From: Lutibacter sp.
Lineage (GTDB): Bacteria > Bacteroidota > Bacteroidia > Flavobacteriales > Flavobacteriaceae
Assembly (NCBI GenBank): GCA_030683995.1
Contig: JAUXPH010000038.1
Span: 1-46,306 of the forward strand
Direction: 5' to 3'
Length of the DNA: 46,306 bases
The position numbers and the translations under genes were made by a program. The notes beneath the pieces are model-generated. The model searched no databases, had not been told where the DNA came from, and saw nothing but the letters and a program-made list of their open reading frames with translations. Of this stretch, positions 25,025 to 33,564 are shown in pieces; the stretch's first letter is position 1; each line of letters starts with the position of its first letter.

Positions 25025-25981
25025 ATGAACAGACTTTTTATTACTGCCATTGTTTTATTGCTTTTGGTTTCCTGCAAGGAAGAAAAGGCAAAAGATGTTG
25101 ATGTGTCGGATGTTGACATAGCCCTTTCAGTAAACAGGTTTGAGCAAAAATTTTATGAAGCCGATGAAACAACGCTTCCCGTAATTAAAAATGAATTTCC
25201 TTATTTGTTTCCCGAACAAAACGACAGTATTTGGCTCAATAAAATAAAAGATAAAGAAGAAAGGGAATTATATCAAAAGTCAAAAGCTGTTTTTGGAGAT
25301 TTTGAAAGTGAAAAAACACAAATAAAAGAACTTTTTAAACACGTGAAATATTACCATCCAGATTTTGAAGCCCCTAAAATAATTACGCTAATCACAAATT
25401 TGGATTATCAAAACAAAATTGTTTATGCAGACAGTTTGCTGTTTGTTTCATTGGATATGTATTTGGGGAAAAACAGTGAAGTGTATCAGGATTTCCCTGT
25501 TTATTTATCCCAAAATTTTGAAAAATCCCAATTGGTTGTTGATATGGCCAGCGCCATAAGCGATCGCTATTTTACAGCCGATAAAGGCCGACAGTTTTTA
25601 GATTTGGTTGTTGGAGCCGGGAAAAAAATGTATTTGATTGACAGCTATTTGCCTGCTGTTTCTGATGCAAAAAAAATAGGATATAGCGATGCCGAATATG
25701 ACTGGGCAATGGCCAATGAATTGCAAATTTGGAAATATTTTATAGAAAATAAGCTGCTGTACAGTACCGATTCAAAATTAGTTGATCGTTTTATGGCGGA
25801 AGCTCCATTTTCGAAATTTTATATCGATATTGATAAGGAATCCCCAGGAAGAATAGGCGTTTGGCTGGGCTGGCAAATTGTGCGATCCTATATGAACAAT
25901 AATGAGGTAACTTTGCAGCAACTTTTGCAAACCAATGCCGAAGAAATATTTAATAAATCGAAATATAAACCTAAAAAATAA
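25025..25981 (+). CDS. gldB: Gliding motility lipoprotein GldB
   Basis: 318 residues with a lipoprotein signal (VSC, Cys17). The body shows the GldB pattern: DIALSVNRFEQKFYEAD, NEFPYLFPEQNDSIW, PKIITLITNLDYQNKIVYADSLLFVSLDMYLG and a C-terminal GRIGVWLGWQIVRSYMNNN. GldB is an envelope lipoprotein required for gliding in F. johnsoniae; its molecular role is unresolved. Its stop overlaps the gldC start (TAATG), the classic gldBC arrangement. This links the locus with the T9SS adhesin cassette at the left end. Confidence 0.93.
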   Translation: MNRLFITAIVLLLLVSCKEEKAKDVDVSDVDIALSVNRFEQKFYEADETTLPVIKNEFPYLFPEQNDSIWLNKIKDKEERELYQKSKAVFGDFESEKTQIKELFKHVKYYHPDFEAPKIITLITNLDYQNKIVYADSLLFVSLDMYLGKNSEVYQDFPVYLSQNFEKSQLVVDMASAISDRYFTADKGRQFLDLVVGAGKKMYLIDSYLPAVSDAKKIGYSDAEYDWAMANELQIWKYFIENKLLYSTDSKLVDRFMAEAPFSKFYIDIDKESPGRIGVWLGWQIVRSYMNNNEVTLQQLLQTNAEEIFNKSKYKPKK

Positions 25982-26316
25982 TGGCAGTAGCACATACATC
26001 AAAAATTGAATTTATTGTTGGATTAGACGAAAACAAAGTGCCTGAAACGATAAACTGGACGGCAGATGATGGTGAAATTAAGGATGCGAAATCAAAAGCA
26101 TTGATGATTTCCGTTTGGAATCCTGAAAAAAAAGAAACTCTTCGAATGGATTTATGGACAAAAGATATGCCTATTGATGAAATGAAACAGTTTTTTCACG
26201 AAACATTGGTTTCAATGGCAACTTCATTTTTACGAGCAACAAATGACGAAAAAATGAGCGCCACTATGCTCGATTTTTGTGATTATTTTGCCGAAAAGAT
26301 GGAACTGAAGAAATAG
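25981..26316 (+). CDS. gldC: Gliding motility protein GldC
   Basis: 111 residues. Family features are the N-terminal TSKIEFIVGLDENKVPETINWTADDG and LMISVWNPEKKETLRMDLWTKDMPIDEMKQFFHETL. GldC is a small cytoplasmic protein; in F. johnsoniae its loss reduces gliding without abolishing it. Translational coupling to gldB is indicated by the one-base overlap of stop and start codons. Confidence 0.95.
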   Translation: MAVAHTSKIEFIVGLDENKVPETINWTADDGEIKDAKSKALMISVWNPEKKETLRMDLWTKDMPIDEMKQFFHETLVSMATSFLRATNDEKMSATMLDFCDYFAEKMELKK

Positions 26317-26400
26317 TTAAATGTTGAAAAGTTGGATCGTTAATTTGTTTAACCATTTAGTTTTTTGAAACTTGAAACCTGAAACAAACACAAACAACAA

Positions 26401-27525
26401 TTATTGCGCTTTGATAAGCGCTATAATTTCATTGTATTCCGCAGGATTGTTCAAAAAATCTTTTTGGGAGACATCAATAATGAGGGTTTTTAAATTTTCT
26501 TCGGTTTTAATAAAACTCGAATAGCCTTGGTGAATTTTATCTAAATATTCCGGTGCAATATTTTGTTCATATTCCCTTCCTCTTTTTTTGATATTTTTGA
26601 TTAATTGAGGCGTGTCCTGATAAAGATAAATGTACAAATCGGGTTTTGAAATTTCCTTGTACATAATGTCGAACATCTTTCTGTACAAATAAAATTCATC
26701 TTTTTGCAAAGTAACTTGCGCAAAAATAAGCGACTTAAAAATGTAATAATCCGAAACGATAAAGTTTTTAAACAAATCAAACTGCGCCAAATCATCCGAA
26801 AGCTGCGAATACCTGTCGGCCAAAAAACTCATTTCCAGCGGAAAAGCATAGCGATCCTTGTCTTCATAAAATTTCGGCAAAAACGGATTGTCGGCAAAGC
26901 GTTCCAATATAATTTTCGCGTTAAAATCCTCGGCAATCATAGTGGCAAGCGTTGTTTTACCGGAGCCAATATTTCCTTCAATAGCGATATAATTAAATTT
27001 TTCGGCGAGTGAAACTGGGCGTTCAAGCGTAAAAGAAGTTTTTTCAATATAACTGTTGTCGGTGCAATTTTCCAAACAAGTTTGAATGCGCTGTTTTGTG
27101 ATGGGATGTATTAAGTTGGGTGCAATTTCAGCCAAAGGAACCATTACAAATTTTCTGTTCAGCATCTCTTTATGCGGCACCATCAATTCTTTTGAAAGGA
27201 TAATCTCCGTATCAAAAAGCAATATATCAATATCAATAATTCGTGCTTTATAACTGGTTTCAAAAGTTCTTTTTCTGCCCAATAAAAGTTCAATTTCTTG
27301 AATGGATTTAAGCAGATTCTCGGGGTTTAATCCTGTAGAAATTTGGATGCAGATATTTAAAAAATCGTCGCTTTTAAAACCCCAGGATTCCGTTTTGTAT
27401 ACTGAGGAAATCCTCACAACCGCACCTATTTTTTCTGCAATTAAATCCGTAGCCTGTTGTAGATTCTCAAGCTTGTTTCCTTGGTTGCTTCCCAAAGATA
27501 AATATGTAGGTCTTAAAATTTGCAT
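26401..27525 (-). CDS. folK: Fusion: HPPK (FolK) and deoxynucleoside kinase
   Basis: 374 residues in two domains. Residues 1 to about 150 are 6-hydroxymethyl-7,8-dihydropterin pyrophosphokinase, with YLSLGSNQGNKLENL, VVRISSVYKTESWGF and ARIIDIDILLFD. From about 175 there is a deoxynucleoside kinase domain with P-loop GNIGSGKT (about 183-190), ERFADNPFLPKFYED and a lid motif NIKKRGREYEQNI. The first domain makes a folate precursor; the second phosphorylates a deoxynucleoside of undetermined base. Such fusions are known in Bacteroidota annotations. Both activities feed nucleotide supply, like thyA and folA elsewhere in the window. Confidence 0.94.
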   Translation of the reverse strand: MQILRPTYLSLGSNQGNKLENLQQATDLIAEKIGAVVRISSVYKTESWGFKSDDFLNICIQISTGLNPENLLKSIQEIELLLGRKRTFETSYKARIIDIDILLFDTEIILSKELMVPHKEMLNRKFVMVPLAEIAPNLIHPITKQRIQTCLENCTDNSYIEKTSFTLERPVSLAEKFNYIAIEGNIGSGKTTLATMIAEDFNAKIILERFADNPFLPKFYEDKDRYAFPLEMSFLADRYSQLSDDLAQFDLFKNFIVSDYYIFKSLIFAQVTLQKDEFYLYRKMFDIMYKEISKPDLYIYLYQDTPQLIKNIKKRGREYEQNIAPEYLDKIHQGYSSFIKTEENLKTLIIDVSQKDFLNNPAEYNEIIALIKAQ

Positions 27526-27565
27526 AAAGTGAATGCAAAGAAAAGAAAAGTATCAGATAAAAACC

Positions 27566-27573
27566 TATCTTTG
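27566..27573 (+). promoter_or_regulatory. Possible -7 element for sppA
   Basis: TATCTTTG matches TAnnTTTG and lies about 60 bases before the sppA start. No TTG at a suitable upstream distance was found. Confidence 0.4.
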
Positions 27574-27630
27574 CACGTCAATTTATAAACATTTACAAAC
27601 TTTTTTTCAGATTTTAAATTCAAAGTAAAT

Positions 27631-29385
27631 ATGAAGTTTTTAGGAAATTTATTAGCATCAATTTTGGGGACGTTAATTGCATTGGGCATTTTATTTATGA
27701 TGTTTATTGTGATTGCAATGGCATTTGGAGAAACTGAGAAAGTGATGGTGAAAGGCAATACCGTTTTGGAAATTAAATTAGACGCTGTGGTGAAGGATTA
27801 TGCACCAAAAGGAACAAATTTGCTTGATGAATTTTTTGCCTTTACCGATGAAAAATTGGGCTTGAATGAAATTATCAATGCTATTGAAAATGCGAAGAAC
27901 GACAAAAACATTGTAGGAATAAGTATCAATACTGTTGATGTAAATGCAGGTGTTGCGCAAACCCAAGCCATCAGAAATAAATTGGAAGAATTTAAGGAAT
28001 CTGGTAAATTCATAATGGCTTATGCTGATGTTTACAATCAAAAATCTTATTATTTAAGTTCTGTGGCAGATTCAATTTTTATGAATCCTTTAGGTGGAGT
28101 TGATTTTAAGGGTTTGTCTTCAGAAGTGTTATTTTTTAAAGATTTGCAAGATAAATCGGGCGTGAAATTGGAAGTGATCCGTCACGGGAAATATAAAAGC
28201 GCCGTTGAGCCATTTTTGTACAATAAAATGAGTGATGAAAACAGGGAACAAATCACCGCATTTTTACAATCTATTTGGGGTGAATTGTTGGTGGATATTT
28301 CAAAAAGCAGAAATAAATCAATTGAGGAACTTAACGCAATTGCCAATAATTTATGGGCACGAAATGCAACCTTGGCCATAGAAAACAACATTGTTGATGA
28401 TGCGGTTTATATGGATGAATACGAATCCAAATTAAAATTGGCTTCGGGTATTTTGGCTGATGATGAATTGTTAAAAATTACGCTTTCAGATTATATTTCT
28501 ACGGGAAAAGGAAGGGTAACTTCAACTTCTTCCAATAAAATTGCCGTTATTTATGCGCAAGGCGAAATCATTTACGGGAAAGGAAATGAAGATTTAATTG
28601 GACAGGAGTTAATTATTGAAGCCCTTCGCAAAGCCAGAAAAGACAAAAATGTAAAAGCAATTGTGTTACGGATAAATTCCCCGGGAGGAAGCGCACTGGC
28701 TTCAGAATTAATTTGGAGAGAGTTGGAACTGACCAAAAATGAACTGCCTTTAGTAGTTTCAATGGGGAATTTAGCTGCCTCTGGAGGATATTATATCGCT
28801 TGCAATGCTGACAGAATTTTTGCGGAGCCCACAACCATTTCTGGGTCTATCGGTGTTTTTGGAGCCTTGCCAAATATGAGCAAATTAGCGGGGGACATTG
28901 GTATTAATGCCGAACAGGTGAGTACCAATAAAAGTCCAAATTACAGTCTTTTTGAACCTCTTACCGATGAGTATAGAGCCATAACCACTGAAGGTGTTGA
29001 AGATATATACACTGCATTTGTGGCGCGAGTTTCCGCTGGCAGAAATATGAGTATTGAGGCAGTGGACAACATTGCCCAAGGCCGTGTTTGGTCGGGCGTT
29101 GACGCTTTGAAAAACGGCTTGGTTGATGAGTTGGGGAATTTGGATGATGCGGTAAAATATGCTGCGGAATTGGCGGCAATTGTTGATTATAAAGTGCGCA
29201 ATTACCCAGATTATAAGTTGGATTTAGGCGATAAATTGAGTAGTATTCCTTTTATGAAATCAAAAGAAAAAGCCTTGGTTGAAGCATTGGGATTGGAAAA
29301 TTATAAAACTTACAAAACCATTAAACAATTTTCGGAACTCAAAGGAATACAGGCAAGAATGCCTTTTTTACTGGATATTAAGTAA
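27631..29385 (+). CDS. sppA: Signal peptide peptidase SppA, 67K type
   Basis: 584 residues with an N-terminal membrane anchor (about 8-32). It is the long, duplicated form like E. coli SppA (618 residues). The catalytic pair is visible: Lys187 in VIRHGKYKSAVEPF in the N-terminal half, and Ser384 in GNLAASGGYYIACNADRIFA in the C-terminal half. SppA degrades cleaved signal peptides in the membrane. The gene is divergent from folK-dNK and convergent with the AraC gene, with only 15 bases between stops. Confidence 0.96.
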   Translation: MKFLGNLLASILGTLIALGILFMMFIVIAMAFGETEKVMVKGNTVLEIKLDAVVKDYAPKGTNLLDEFFAFTDEKLGLNEIINAIENAKNDKNIVGISINTVDVNAGVAQTQAIRNKLEEFKESGKFIMAYADVYNQKSYYLSSVADSIFMNPLGGVDFKGLSSEVLFFKDLQDKSGVKLEVIRHGKYKSAVEPFLYNKMSDENREQITAFLQSIWGELLVDISKSRNKSIEELNAIANNLWARNATLAIENNIVDDAVYMDEYESKLKLASGILADDELLKITLSDYISTGKGRVTSTSSNKIAVIYAQGEIIYGKGNEDLIGQELIIEALRKARKDKNVKAIVLRINSPGGSALASELIWRELELTKNELPLVVSMGNLAASGGYYIACNADRIFAEPTTISGSIGVFGALPNMSKLAGDIGINAEQVSTNKSPNYSLFEPLTDEYRAITTEGVEDIYTAFVARVSAGRNMSIEAVDNIAQGRVWSGVDALKNGLVDELGNLDDAVKYAAELAAIVDYKVRNYPDYKLDLGDKLSSIPFMKSKEKALVEALGLENYKTYKTIKQFSELKGIQARMPFLLDIK

Positions 29386-29400
29386 TAGGTATACTTTTAG

Positions 29401-30279
29401 CTATTTTTGCATTACGAGTTGCTTCATTTCATTTCTGTATTTTAATGGACTTTTACCAGTAAATTTCTTAAATAATTTGTTGAAATGCGAAAAATTATTA
29501 AATCCGCATTCAAAACAAATATCCGTAACGCTGGTCGGATTTTCGGCAAGTAATTTAGTGGAGTGCACAATCCTAAATTCATTTACAAATTGTGTAAAAG
29601 TTTTTCCAGTCGCTTTTTTAAAATACCTGCAGAATGCAGGAACTGTCATGCTAACTTTTTCGGCAATTTCATCTAAAGGAATAGATTGTTTAAAATTTTT
29701 GCTCACATGTCCAAAAATAATATCAATCTTCCTATTGTCTTGTGGTTCAATTTCAAATGCAAATCCGCCAATATTTAGTATGGTATAATTTTTTGATGTT
29801 GCCAAATCTTTTAAAATCTCCAAAAAATGAATGATTTGATCAATTCGGTCATAATTTAATAAAGCTTCTATTTTTGGACCAACCAAATGTTTTGTTTCAA
29901 TGCCAAATACAAGCCCTTTTTTAGCTTTTTCAAACAGGTTTTTTACAGATGACATTTCTGGAATATTAAAAAAATGCTTCCCTAAAAAATCTTCTTTAAA
30001 TTGTATAATTGTTTCTGAACCATTTGTGGTGAACCTGTCGGCAAAACCACTATGCGGCAATCCTGAGCCTATTAATAATAATTGACTATTATTGAAATAG
30101 GACAAATGACTTCCTATATGCCTTTTTCCTTTTGCTTTGTTAACGTACACCAATTCAAGTTCAGGATGAAAATGCCAAAACGGTAAATTGTTTTCCACCA
30201 TTTCCGTATGTCGCTTAACGTGAAGCGAACTTCCAAACTCGGGATTTATCTTTTCAAATGCGGGCTTTGTGTTTTTCAT
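29401..30279 (-). CDS. AraC family transcriptional regulator
   Basis: 292 residues. The N-terminal half (about 1-150) is a cupin-like ligand domain (FWHFHPELELVYVNKAKGKRHIG, LLLIGSGLPHSGF). The C-terminal half carries two helix-turn-helix motifs typical of AraC: KVSMTVPAFCRYFKKATGKTFTQFVNEFRI and DICFECGFNNFSHFNKLFKKFTGKSPLKYR. It probably senses a small ligand, perhaps a carbohydrate or metabolite. No obvious target operon is adjacent; the divergent gene at 30485 is a candidate. Confidence 0.93.
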   Translation of the reverse strand: MKNTKPAFEKINPEFGSSLHVKRHTEMVENNLPFWHFHPELELVYVNKAKGKRHIGSHLSYFNNSQLLLIGSGLPHSGFADRFTTNGSETIIQFKEDFLGKHFFNIPEMSSVKNLFEKAKKGLVFGIETKHLVGPKIEALLNYDRIDQIIHFLEILKDLATSKNYTILNIGGFAFEIEPQDNRKIDIIFGHVSKNFKQSIPLDEIAEKVSMTVPAFCRYFKKATGKTFTQFVNEFRIVHSTKLLAENPTSVTDICFECGFNNFSHFNKLFKKFTGKSPLKYRNEMKQLVMQK

Positions 30280-30484
30280 TTTAGCTTTCTTTTAAACAAA
30301 TTTAAAGATAATGCCATTAGTAAATATATAGTTATTTCACCTATTTATGTTCTAAATTAACTTTATATTAATTTAATATGGAATAAAGTGTTAAAATAGC
30401 ATATAAATTGGAAAAATTAGAGGTGGTTTACTTAGGTGTTTGTGTATACTTTTGTTTTGTACTAATTAAAAAATATATATAATT

Positions 30485-31087
30485 ATGAAAAATTTAATCA
30501 AAAGAAGTCTACTGATTGCGGCCATTTTTACGTTACCAATCAGTAATGCAATGAGCAATGAACCTAACCCAAACTCTAATATTATTATTATTGTTAACGG
30601 GAAATTAATTGATTTAACTTTAGATTATGCTGATGGTGATATAGAAGTTAATGTTCAAGATAGCTTTGGATTTGTTTTGTACAGAGAAAAATACACCGGA
30701 GCATCGTTAAGCAGAAAATTTGATTTAACATTATTGCCAAACGGGAACTATTTTCTTGAAATAAACGGGCAAACAAAAATTGAAATTATCCCATTTACGG
30801 TGACTTCAAACAATGTTGATTTCGAAAAAGAGAAAGTAACAATTTTCTTTAAGCCTATTGTTCGATTTAAGGATGATGTTGTTTATATATCTAAACTGGC
30901 TTTAGAAAAAGAAGCGCTGAATATAAAAGTCTATGACACCAATTTTAATTTGTTATATTCAGAGAACTTAAAAAATAACATAAACTTAGGTCGTAAACTT
31001 AGTTTTTCCAAACTAGAACCAGGTAATTATATGTTGGTTTTAAAAAGTGAAGGAAGGGTGTTTGAAAAAACAATTAAAAAAATATAA
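30485..31087 (+). CDS. Secreted protein of unknown function with two similar beta domains
   Basis: 200 residues with a signal peptide ending near residue 24 (ISNAMSNE). Two segments of about 55 residues look like a duplication. The first (DIEVNVQDSFGFVLYREKY, NGNYFLEINGQ) runs about 53-108; the second (ALNIKVYDTNFNLLYSENL, PGNYMLVLKSEG) about 140-197. Each resembles the beta-sandwich of T9SS type A sorting domains (N-x-Y-x-hydrophobic near the end), but no full sorting-signal consensus was seen. The gene lies next to and divergent from the AraC regulator, with a -7-like TACTTTTG at 30447-30454. The function is unknown. Confidence 0.75.
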   Translation: MKNLIKRSLLIAAIFTLPISNAMSNEPNPNSNIIIIVNGKLIDLTLDYADGDIEVNVQDSFGFVLYREKYTGASLSRKFDLTLLPNGNYFLEINGQTKIEIIPFTVTSNNVDFEKEKVTIFFKPIVRFKDDVVYISKLALEKEALNIKVYDTNFNLLYSENLKNNINLGRKLSFSKLEPGNYMLVLKSEGRVFEKTIKKI

Positions 31088-31144
31088 ATAAAATTGTTTG
31101 AAGATAATAAGTAATTTAAGAATAAGAGTATGAGAATGTTTAAA

Positions 31145-31170
31145 AAAGAGGTTATTTATATAACCTCTTT
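31145..31170. terminator. Bidirectional terminator overlapping the folA stop
   Basis: AAAGAGGTTAT (31145-31155) pairs with ATAACCTCTTT (31160-31170) around a 4-base loop, with A and T runs outside. The folA stop codon and last codons are inside the hairpin. It lies between the secreted-protein gene (+) and folA (-). Confidence 0.85.
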
Positions 31171-31659
31171 CTTTTTACTAATATAAGTAACAAAGCTGTA
31201 ATCGTACTTGTTATTTTCGTCTGCTTTAAAATTTTTCCGAGAAGTTTCTTTCCAAATGGTTTTATCTATTTCAGGAAAAAAAACATCAGCATCAAATTGA
31301 TGGTGAACAAAAGTGATATCAAGCTTGTCTGTGAACGGCATTGCTTGTTTGTAAATTTCTGCACCGCCTAAAATAAACGGATTTTCATCAACTTCCGCAG
31401 CAATTTTAAGTGCTTCTTTTAATGAATTTACCACCACACAGCCTTCATCAGCTTTGTAATTTTTATCGCGGGTAATGAGGATATTGGTTCTGTTAGGAAG
31501 CGGTTTTCCTAACGATTCATAGGTTTTTCGACCCATAATAACCGCGTGGTTTAAGGTCGTTTTTTTGAATCGTTTTAAATCGGCAGGTAAATGCCAAATC
31601 AATTGATTGTCTTTTCCTAAGGCATTATTTGCTGCTATTGCAGCTATTATTGTTACCAT
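31156..31659 (-). CDS. folA: Dihydrofolate reductase
   Basis: 167 residues of a standard chromosomal DHFR. Motifs are IAAIAANNALGKDNQLIWHLPADLKRFKKTT, VIMGRKTYESLGKPLPNRTNILITRD and FILGGAEIYKQAMP. It reduces dihydrofolate to tetrahydrofolate, regenerating the cofactor consumed by ThyA, encoded three genes upstream on the same strand. Its start overlaps the end of the 2TM gene by 7 bases. Its last codons form one arm of the terminator at 31145-31170. Confidence 0.97.
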   Translation of the reverse strand: MVTIIAAIAANNALGKDNQLIWHLPADLKRFKKTTLNHAVIMGRKTYESLGKPLPNRTNILITRDKNYKADEGCVVVNSLKEALKIAAEVDENPFILGGAEIYKQAMPFTDKLDITFVHHQFDADVFFPEIDKTIWKETSRKNFKADENNKYDYSFVTYISKKKEVI

Positions 31660-32078
31660 TCTTCAGTTGCGTTGTCTAAATCACTCTTTCTTTTTTCTTT
31701 TTCAAAATTATACAGTTCTTGTGCTTTTTCGGCCCTTACTGCATAGTCATCTTCCATTTCTTTTTTTAATTTGGCTATTTTCACTTCTTGCTCCAACACC
31801 AATTTTTCGGTTTGTATGCGTTCCCAATCTTTTCCCATAAAACGATGGGTGACAAATACATTTATAAAATGCAACACAAAAAAGAAGAACCATAAAACAA
31901 TGGCCCAAACAAACCAATTTTCAACAACATTTTCGCCAACTTTTAAAAATTTGTTAAGCAATATTAAAAAAACAGCGCCAACCAAAAACACGATAAAATG
32001 ATAGTAGAGTCTCTTTTTTTGTTTTGCGCGCAATCTCGCATTTTCGTATAATTCGTGTTGTTCATTCATAGTGTTCAT
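31653..32078 (-). CDS. 2TM domain-containing membrane protein
   Basis: 141 residues. The N-terminal pattern (YENARLRAKQKKRLYYHFIVFLVGAVFLILL) and second helix (WFVWAIVLWFFFFVLHFINVF) match the 2TM domain found in Bacteroidota, sometimes fused to LytTR or histidine kinases but here alone. The C-terminal 60 residues form a charged probable coiled coil (EKLVLEQEVKIAKLKKEMEDD). ATG 32078 is the first start; ATG 32069 is also possible. It overlaps folA by 7 bases and lies 3 bases after the small gene upstream. The function is unknown. Confidence 0.85.
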   Translation of the reverse strand: MNTMNEQHELYENARLRAKQKKRLYYHFIVFLVGAVFLILLNKFLKVGENVVENWFVWAIVLWFFFFVLHFINVFVTHRFMGKDWERIQTEKLVLEQEVKIAKLKKEMEDDYAVRAEKAQELYNFEKEKRKSDLDNATEEW

Positions 32079-32081
32079 ATG

Positions 32082-32294
32082 TTACATGTTTTTAACCCAT
32101 TCTTTAATATAGGCGGTGAAATCTTCCGTTTCATTTTCATTTTCTTGTTGCATTTTTTCATTTGCCAGCTCCAAAAATTTTGAAATGTTTTTATCAGAAG
32201 TGCTAAAAAGACTTTCAAGGGATTTTAATAGGGCAATATCATCAATTTCAATGATTCTATTAATAAGGTTGATTTTAAGTTTTGGTGCATTCAT
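32082..32294 (-). CDS. Small acidic protein, possibly antitoxin-like
   Basis: 70 residues: LKINLINRIIEIDDIALLKSLESLF at the N terminus followed by an acidic segment (ENENETEDFTAYIKEW). The N-terminal pattern recalls small helical Bacteroidota proteins often annotated as antitoxin components, but no RelE/ParE-type toxin gene is adjacent, so that reading is weak. Tight packing with the 2TM gene (3-base gap) supports a real gene. Confidence 0.65.
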   Translation of the reverse strand: MNAPKLKINLINRIIEIDDIALLKSLESLFSTSDKNISKFLELANEKMQQENENETEDFTAYIKEWVKNM

Positions 32295-32426
32295 ATCTTT
32301 TTTTTTAGGAATCTTAAATATAATAAATGTTTCACAAATTGTTTATTAAAGAAATATTAAATTTTAAGAATTCCTTTATAAACATTGTTCGCATTTATTT
32401 CTTGAAAATGAAATTTATGCTGAATG

Positions 32427-33251
32427 TTAAACAGCCACATCTCCTTTAATATGCGGATCCGGATTGTAATTTAGCAAGGTAAAATCTTCAAACTTGAATT
32501 CGAAAATGTTTTTCACTAACGGATTAATTTCCATTTTGGGCAATTCTTTTGGCGTTCTTGACAATTGCAATTTAATTTGTTCGCTATGGTTGCTGTAAAT
32601 ATGCGCATCACCAAAAGTATGGATAAAATCTCCCGGTTTTAAGTCGCAAACCTGTGCCACCATCATCGTAAATAAAGCATAGGAGGCTATGTTGAAAGGA
32701 ACTCCTAAAAATATGTCAGCGCTGCGTTGGTACAATTGGCAGGATAATTTTCCGTCGGCAACATAAAATTGAAAAAACGCGTGACAAGGAGGCAATGCAG
32801 CTTTTCCGTTGGCAACGTTTTCTGAAAATGAAAGCGAAGTATCAGGCAAAACACTCGGGTTCCATGCAGAAACCATCAGTCTCCTGCTGTCGGGATTTGT
32901 TTTTATGGTTTGGATAAGTTCACCAATCTGGTCAATGCCTTCGCTGTTCCAGTTCCGCCATTGATGTCCGTAAACCGGACCTAAATCGCCGTTTTCATCT
33001 GCCCACGCATCCCAAATTTTCACGCCGTTCTCATTCAAATATTGAATGTTGGTATCGCCATTTAAAAACCACAACAATTCATAAATAATGGATTTTAAAT
33101 GCAGTTTTTTTGTGGTCAACATCGGGAATCCTTCATTTAAATCGAACCGCATTTGATAACCAAACACACTTTTTGTTCCGGTTCCCGTTCGGTCTTCTTT
33201 AAGCGTTCCTTTATCTTGAACGTATTTTATAAGGTCTAGATATTGTTTCAT
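32427..33251 (-). CDS. thyA: Thymidylate synthase
   Basis: 274 residues of a classical ThyA. The catalytic cysteine is Cys156 in [57 protein letters not shown] and [11 protein letters not shown] are family motifs. It methylates dUMP to dTMP using methylene-tetrahydrofolate and produces dihydrofolate, the substrate of FolA encoded downstream. The 132-base gap to the next gene shows no strong terminator, so one transcript thyA-small-2TM-folA is plausible. Confidence 0.97.
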   Translation of the reverse strand: MKQYLDLIKYVQDKGTLKEDRTGTGTKSVFGYQMRFDLNEGFPMLTTKKLHLKSIIYELLWFLNGDTNIQYLNENGVKIWDAWADENGDLGPVYGHQWRNWNSEGIDQIGELIQTIKTNPDSRRLMVSAWNPSVLPDTSLSFSENVANGKAALPPCHAFFQFYVADGKLSCQLYQRSADIFLGVPFNIASYALFTMMVAQVCDLKPGDFIHTFGDAHIYSNHSEQIKLQLSRTPKELPKMEINPLVKNIFEFKFEDFTLLNYNPDPHIKGDVAV

Positions 33252-33327
33252 CTTGTTGTTTAGTCGTTTATTTTTTATATTTTAATTGTAATAAGTACAA
33301 CAATTTATAGATAGTTTTTTTGGGACT

Positions 33328-33461
33328 GTCCGCCATTTCGGTAGGCCTGCCCGCCATTTCGGTGGGCGTTACCCGCCAGCTGGCGGGTCGGGCTTTTCAC
33401 TATATCTTTTTTACTTCGCCGAAGAGGCGAATCAAAAAAGGATATCGTTGCAATCCCTAAC
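33328..33461 (-). repeat. Dispersed flavobacterial repeat, copy 2
   Basis: The reverse complement aligns with 9011-9110. It contains a perfect 18-bp palindrome at 33371-33388, a TTCGCC/GGCGAA hairpin at 33415-33431, and two copies of a CCGCCATTTCGGT unit at the left. The 313-base gap between nupC-type gene and thyA holds this element and no gene. Confidence 0.75.
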
Positions 33462-33564
33462 GCAAATGCTGATGTAAATAAAACTTGATCTTTTTTATAA
33501 ACGATACAAAATGTTTTTTATTTAAGACATCAAATCAAAAATTCCCTTTTTTCAGCAATGGAGT

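Noticed and set aside
29279-29788. 169-aa open frame on the plus strand
   Set aside because: It overlaps the 3' end of sppA and is antisense to the AraC-type regulator, which has clear HTH motifs. There is no plausible domain and the composition is low-complexity Phe/Ser.
32082-32294. Type II toxin-antitoxin module
   Set aside because: The small acidic protein has an antitoxin-like look, but its neighbour is a 2TM membrane protein and no RelE, ParE or HicA-like toxin is present. The idea is kept only as a possibility in the findings.
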